64,000 nucleotides of DNA. Origin: S010-25 sp964441285. Its GTDB lineage: Bacteria > Pseudomonadota > Gammaproteobacteria > SZUA-229. A program made the translations under genes and the position numbers. Of this stretch, positions 62,189-64,000 are shown in pieces. Where the stretch lies: NCBI GenBank assembly GCA_964441285.1, contig CAYTUK010000001.1, positions 186,001-250,000 of the forward strand. The letters are read 5' to 3'. Position 1 is the stretch's first letter. Each line of letters begins with the position of its first letter. Under the pieces are notes generated by a model that did no database searches, was not told the origin of the DNA, and worked only from the letters and a program-made list of their open reading frames with translations.

Positions 62189-62962
62189 TTAAGGTTTTAA
62201 GCCTGTCCCCCTGGCGAGTAGTCGCAATGAAAACAGGTATAGCACCGCAATAAACGCAATGATGATGGTAAACGCAACGGAAACATTGATGTCACTAATA
62301 CCTAAAATACCATATCGAAAAGCATTAATCATATAAAGAATGGGGTTAGCCATTGATGCATCCTGCCAGAATTGTGGCAGCATTTTTATTGAATAGAAAA
62401 CGCCGCCGAGATAGGTCAGAGGGGTTAAAACAAACGTAGGGACAATGGTGATGTCATCGAAACTCCTTGCATACGCAGCATTAATAAAACCCGCAAGTGA
62501 AAATAATACCGAGGTTAGGAAGAACACGGCAAAACTAATCAGATAACTGTGTACCTGAATTTCGGTAAAAAACATAGATACAATGGTTACGATAATACCA
62601 ACGATAATGCCGCGTGCAACCCCACCGGAAACAAAACCGATCAGAATAATGTTATTTGATAAGGGTGAGACCAGCATTTCTTCGATACTATGCTGAAATT
62701 TTGCACTGAAAAACGAGGAAACAACATTGGAGTAGGCATTGGTAATAACCGACATTAATATTAATCCGGGTACAATGTAATTCATATAGCTGTAACCATC
62801 AATGTCCGCGATCTGGGAACCAATGAGTCGGCCGAAGATAATAAAATACAGGCTAACAGTTATTGCAGGAGGCAATATGGTTTGTATCCAGATGCGGATA
62901 AAGCGTAAAAATTCTTTTATAATGATGGTTTGCAGTGCGACCCATTTTTGAGAAAAATTCAT
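62189..62962 (-). CDS. ABC-2 type exporter permease (YadH-like)
   Basis: A 257-residue permease with six helices and the ABC-2 signature near YLGGVFYSIKMLPQFWQ. The NPILYMINAFRYGILGI stretch is also characteristic. It overlaps the upstream ATPase gene by 4 bp. Substrate is not known for the YadGH family. Confidence 0.9.
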   Translation of the reverse strand: MNFSQKWVALQTIIIKEFLRFIRIWIQTILPPAITVSLYFIIFGRLIGSQIADIDGYSYMNYIVPGLILMSVITNAYSNVVSSFFSAKFQHSIEEMLVSPLSNNIILIGFVSGGVARGIIVGIIVTIVSMFFTEIQVHSYLISFAVFFLTSVLFSLAGFINAAYARSFDDITIVPTFVLTPLTYLGGVFYSIKMLPQFWQDASMANPILYMINAFRYGILGISDINVSVAFTIIIAFIAVLYLFSLRLLARGTGLKP

Positions 62963-63903
62963 GATTGGGTAACTGTTTGAGGCTGCATATTGCTTTTGGT
63001 TTTAATCATAGAAACAAATAATTGTTCGAGCCGGTTAGTTTTATTTTTCATCCCATGCACGTCAATGCCGCATTGCTTTAACAGGTTAAAAACGTCGCTT
63101 AGTAGCTGCGTATCAAGTACATCAATCTCCAGTGTGGTTTTGTCCACATAACGAACGGTAAAGTCGCCACAGTGTGGTAATGATGTAATTTCATTCTTAA
63201 GATAGAGGACAAATGTTTCCTGGTGGAGTCTGTCCAACAGTTTGCGCATACTGGTCTGCTCAATGGTAACACCGTGATCAATAATAGCGATGGTATTGCA
63301 CAGACTTTCTGCCTCTTCCAGGTAGTGTGTGGTGAGGATAATTGTCGTACCTTGCTGATTAATCTGTTTTAAAAACGTCCACATGCTGTGACGAATTTCT
63401 ATATCGACTCCAGCTGTTGGTTCATCCAGTATCAGCAACTCTGGCTGGTGCATCAGCGCACGCGCAATCATTAGCCGACGTTTCATGCCGCTGGATAATT
63501 CTTTTGCCATGTGGGCACGTTTGTCCCATAGGTCCAGTTGTGTCAGGTAGGTTTTGGCTCGCTGCCGGGCTGTTATCCGATCAATACCGTAATAACCTGC
63601 CTGGTTAATAAGAATTTCCTCAATTGGCTCAAAAATATTAAAGTTAAACTCCTGTGGTACCAGGCCAATATGCATACGTGTAGTAGCGCTCTGCTGATCC
63701 ATGTTCTGCCCGAATACTTCAATTTCCCCGGATGTTTTGTTAATCAGTGACGAAATAATACCAATAACGGTCGATTTACCTGCACCATTGGGGCCTAATA
63801 AAGCGAAGAAATCCCCTTTTTTTACTGAAAGATTGACCCCTTTCAGTGCCGTTACACCATTTCTATAGGTTTTTTGCAGGTTTTTAATGGCTAAAGCGTT
63901 CAT
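62959..63903 (-). CDS. ABC exporter ATPase (YadG-like)
   Basis: The 314-residue ATPase of the pair. Walker A LLGPNGAGKST near residue 38, ABC signature LSSGMKRRLMIARAL near 140, Walker B LLILDEPTAGVD near 160 and H-loop LTTHYLEEAE near 195 are all present. A C-terminal extension of about 80 residues follows, as in YadG. It starts 97 bp before the window end, and those 97 bp show nothing recognisable. Confidence 0.93.
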   Translation of the reverse strand: MNALAIKNLQKTYRNGVTALKGVNLSVKKGDFFALLGPNGAGKSTVIGIISSLINKTSGEIEVFGQNMDQQSATTRMHIGLVPQEFNFNIFEPIEEILINQAGYYGIDRITARQRAKTYLTQLDLWDKRAHMAKELSSGMKRRLMIARALMHQPELLILDEPTAGVDIEIRHSMWTFLKQINQQGTTIILTTHYLEEAESLCNTIAIIDHGVTIEQTSMRKLLDRLHQETFVLYLKNEITSLPHCGDFTVRYVDKTTLEIDVLDTQLLSDVFNLLKQCGIDVHGMKNKTNRLEQLFVSMIKTKSNMQPQTVTQS

Positions 63904-64000
63904 GTTGATTATTATATCTGGATGAAGAAATTTATTGTTATTTACCTGGTGCTAATGTTACAGTGTTTATGATAGTAATACGACCGTCTGATAAATTCTT

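Overview
This is chromosomal DNA of a gammaproteobacterium with AT-leaning codon use. The evidence is a complete division and cell wall (dcw) cluster in gammaproteobacterial order, then lpxC, dciA, an M23 peptidase gene, secA and argJ. A zapD-coaE-pilD-pilC-pilB-pilA block, a class Ia ribonucleotide reductase with two ATP-cones, and a bc1 complex next to a diheme cytochrome fit the same picture. I cannot name the genus. A YeeE/YedE sulfur transporter, bc1 respiration and PEP-CTERM-type sorting signals suggest a free-living or symbiotic aerobic respirer, possibly a sulfur oxidiser.

Layout. Positions 1-16.4 kb hold one long + strand run: ftsI (5' end missing), murE, murF, mraY, murD, ftsW, murG, murC, murB, ddl, ftsQ, ftsA, ftsZ and lpxC, mostly with overlapping start and stop codons. 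Positions 16.5-23.3 kb hold dciA (-), an M23 peptidase, secA, argJ and a Nudix-ThiE fusion. Positions 23.3-28.7 kb (- strand) hold zapD, coaE and the type IV pilus genes pilD, pilC and pilB. An 860 bp gap with REP-like hairpins, a decayed gene and a sigma-54 promoter leads to pilA (+). A 460 bp deleted IS with both inverted ends follows. Positions 30.7-34.9 kb (- strand) are nrdB-nrdA, preceded by two NrdR boxes 32 bp apart and a DnaA box. Positions 35.3-37.6 kb hold a 66-residue protein gene, an alkyladenine glycosylase and a sulfur transporter. Positions 38.0-45.5 kb (- strand) are a MoxR/Bat operon.

The most interesting segment is 45.6-51.9 kb. An adenosylcobalamin riboswitch is followed by a TonB-dependent receptor, a predicted propeller-type lipoprotein, two secreted proteins with exosortase sorting tails (one of the DUF4465 type) and a PduO-type cobalamin adenosyltransferase. 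This resembles the Bacteroides BtuB-BtuG-BtuH vitamin B12 capture system, but rebuilt with PEP-CTERM-type tails. I read it as a candidate surface B12-capture locus.

The remainder (51.9-64 kb) holds a ROK sugar kinase, an RlmG-type rRNA methyltransferase, an FMN-binding glutamate synthase-like protein with a small membrane protein, a cytochrome c4-like protein plus petABC, an aldehyde dehydrogenase, a DUF6580 membrane protein and a YadG/YadH-like ABC exporter. Short repeat families recur between genes. I found no tRNA, rRNA or CRISPR array.
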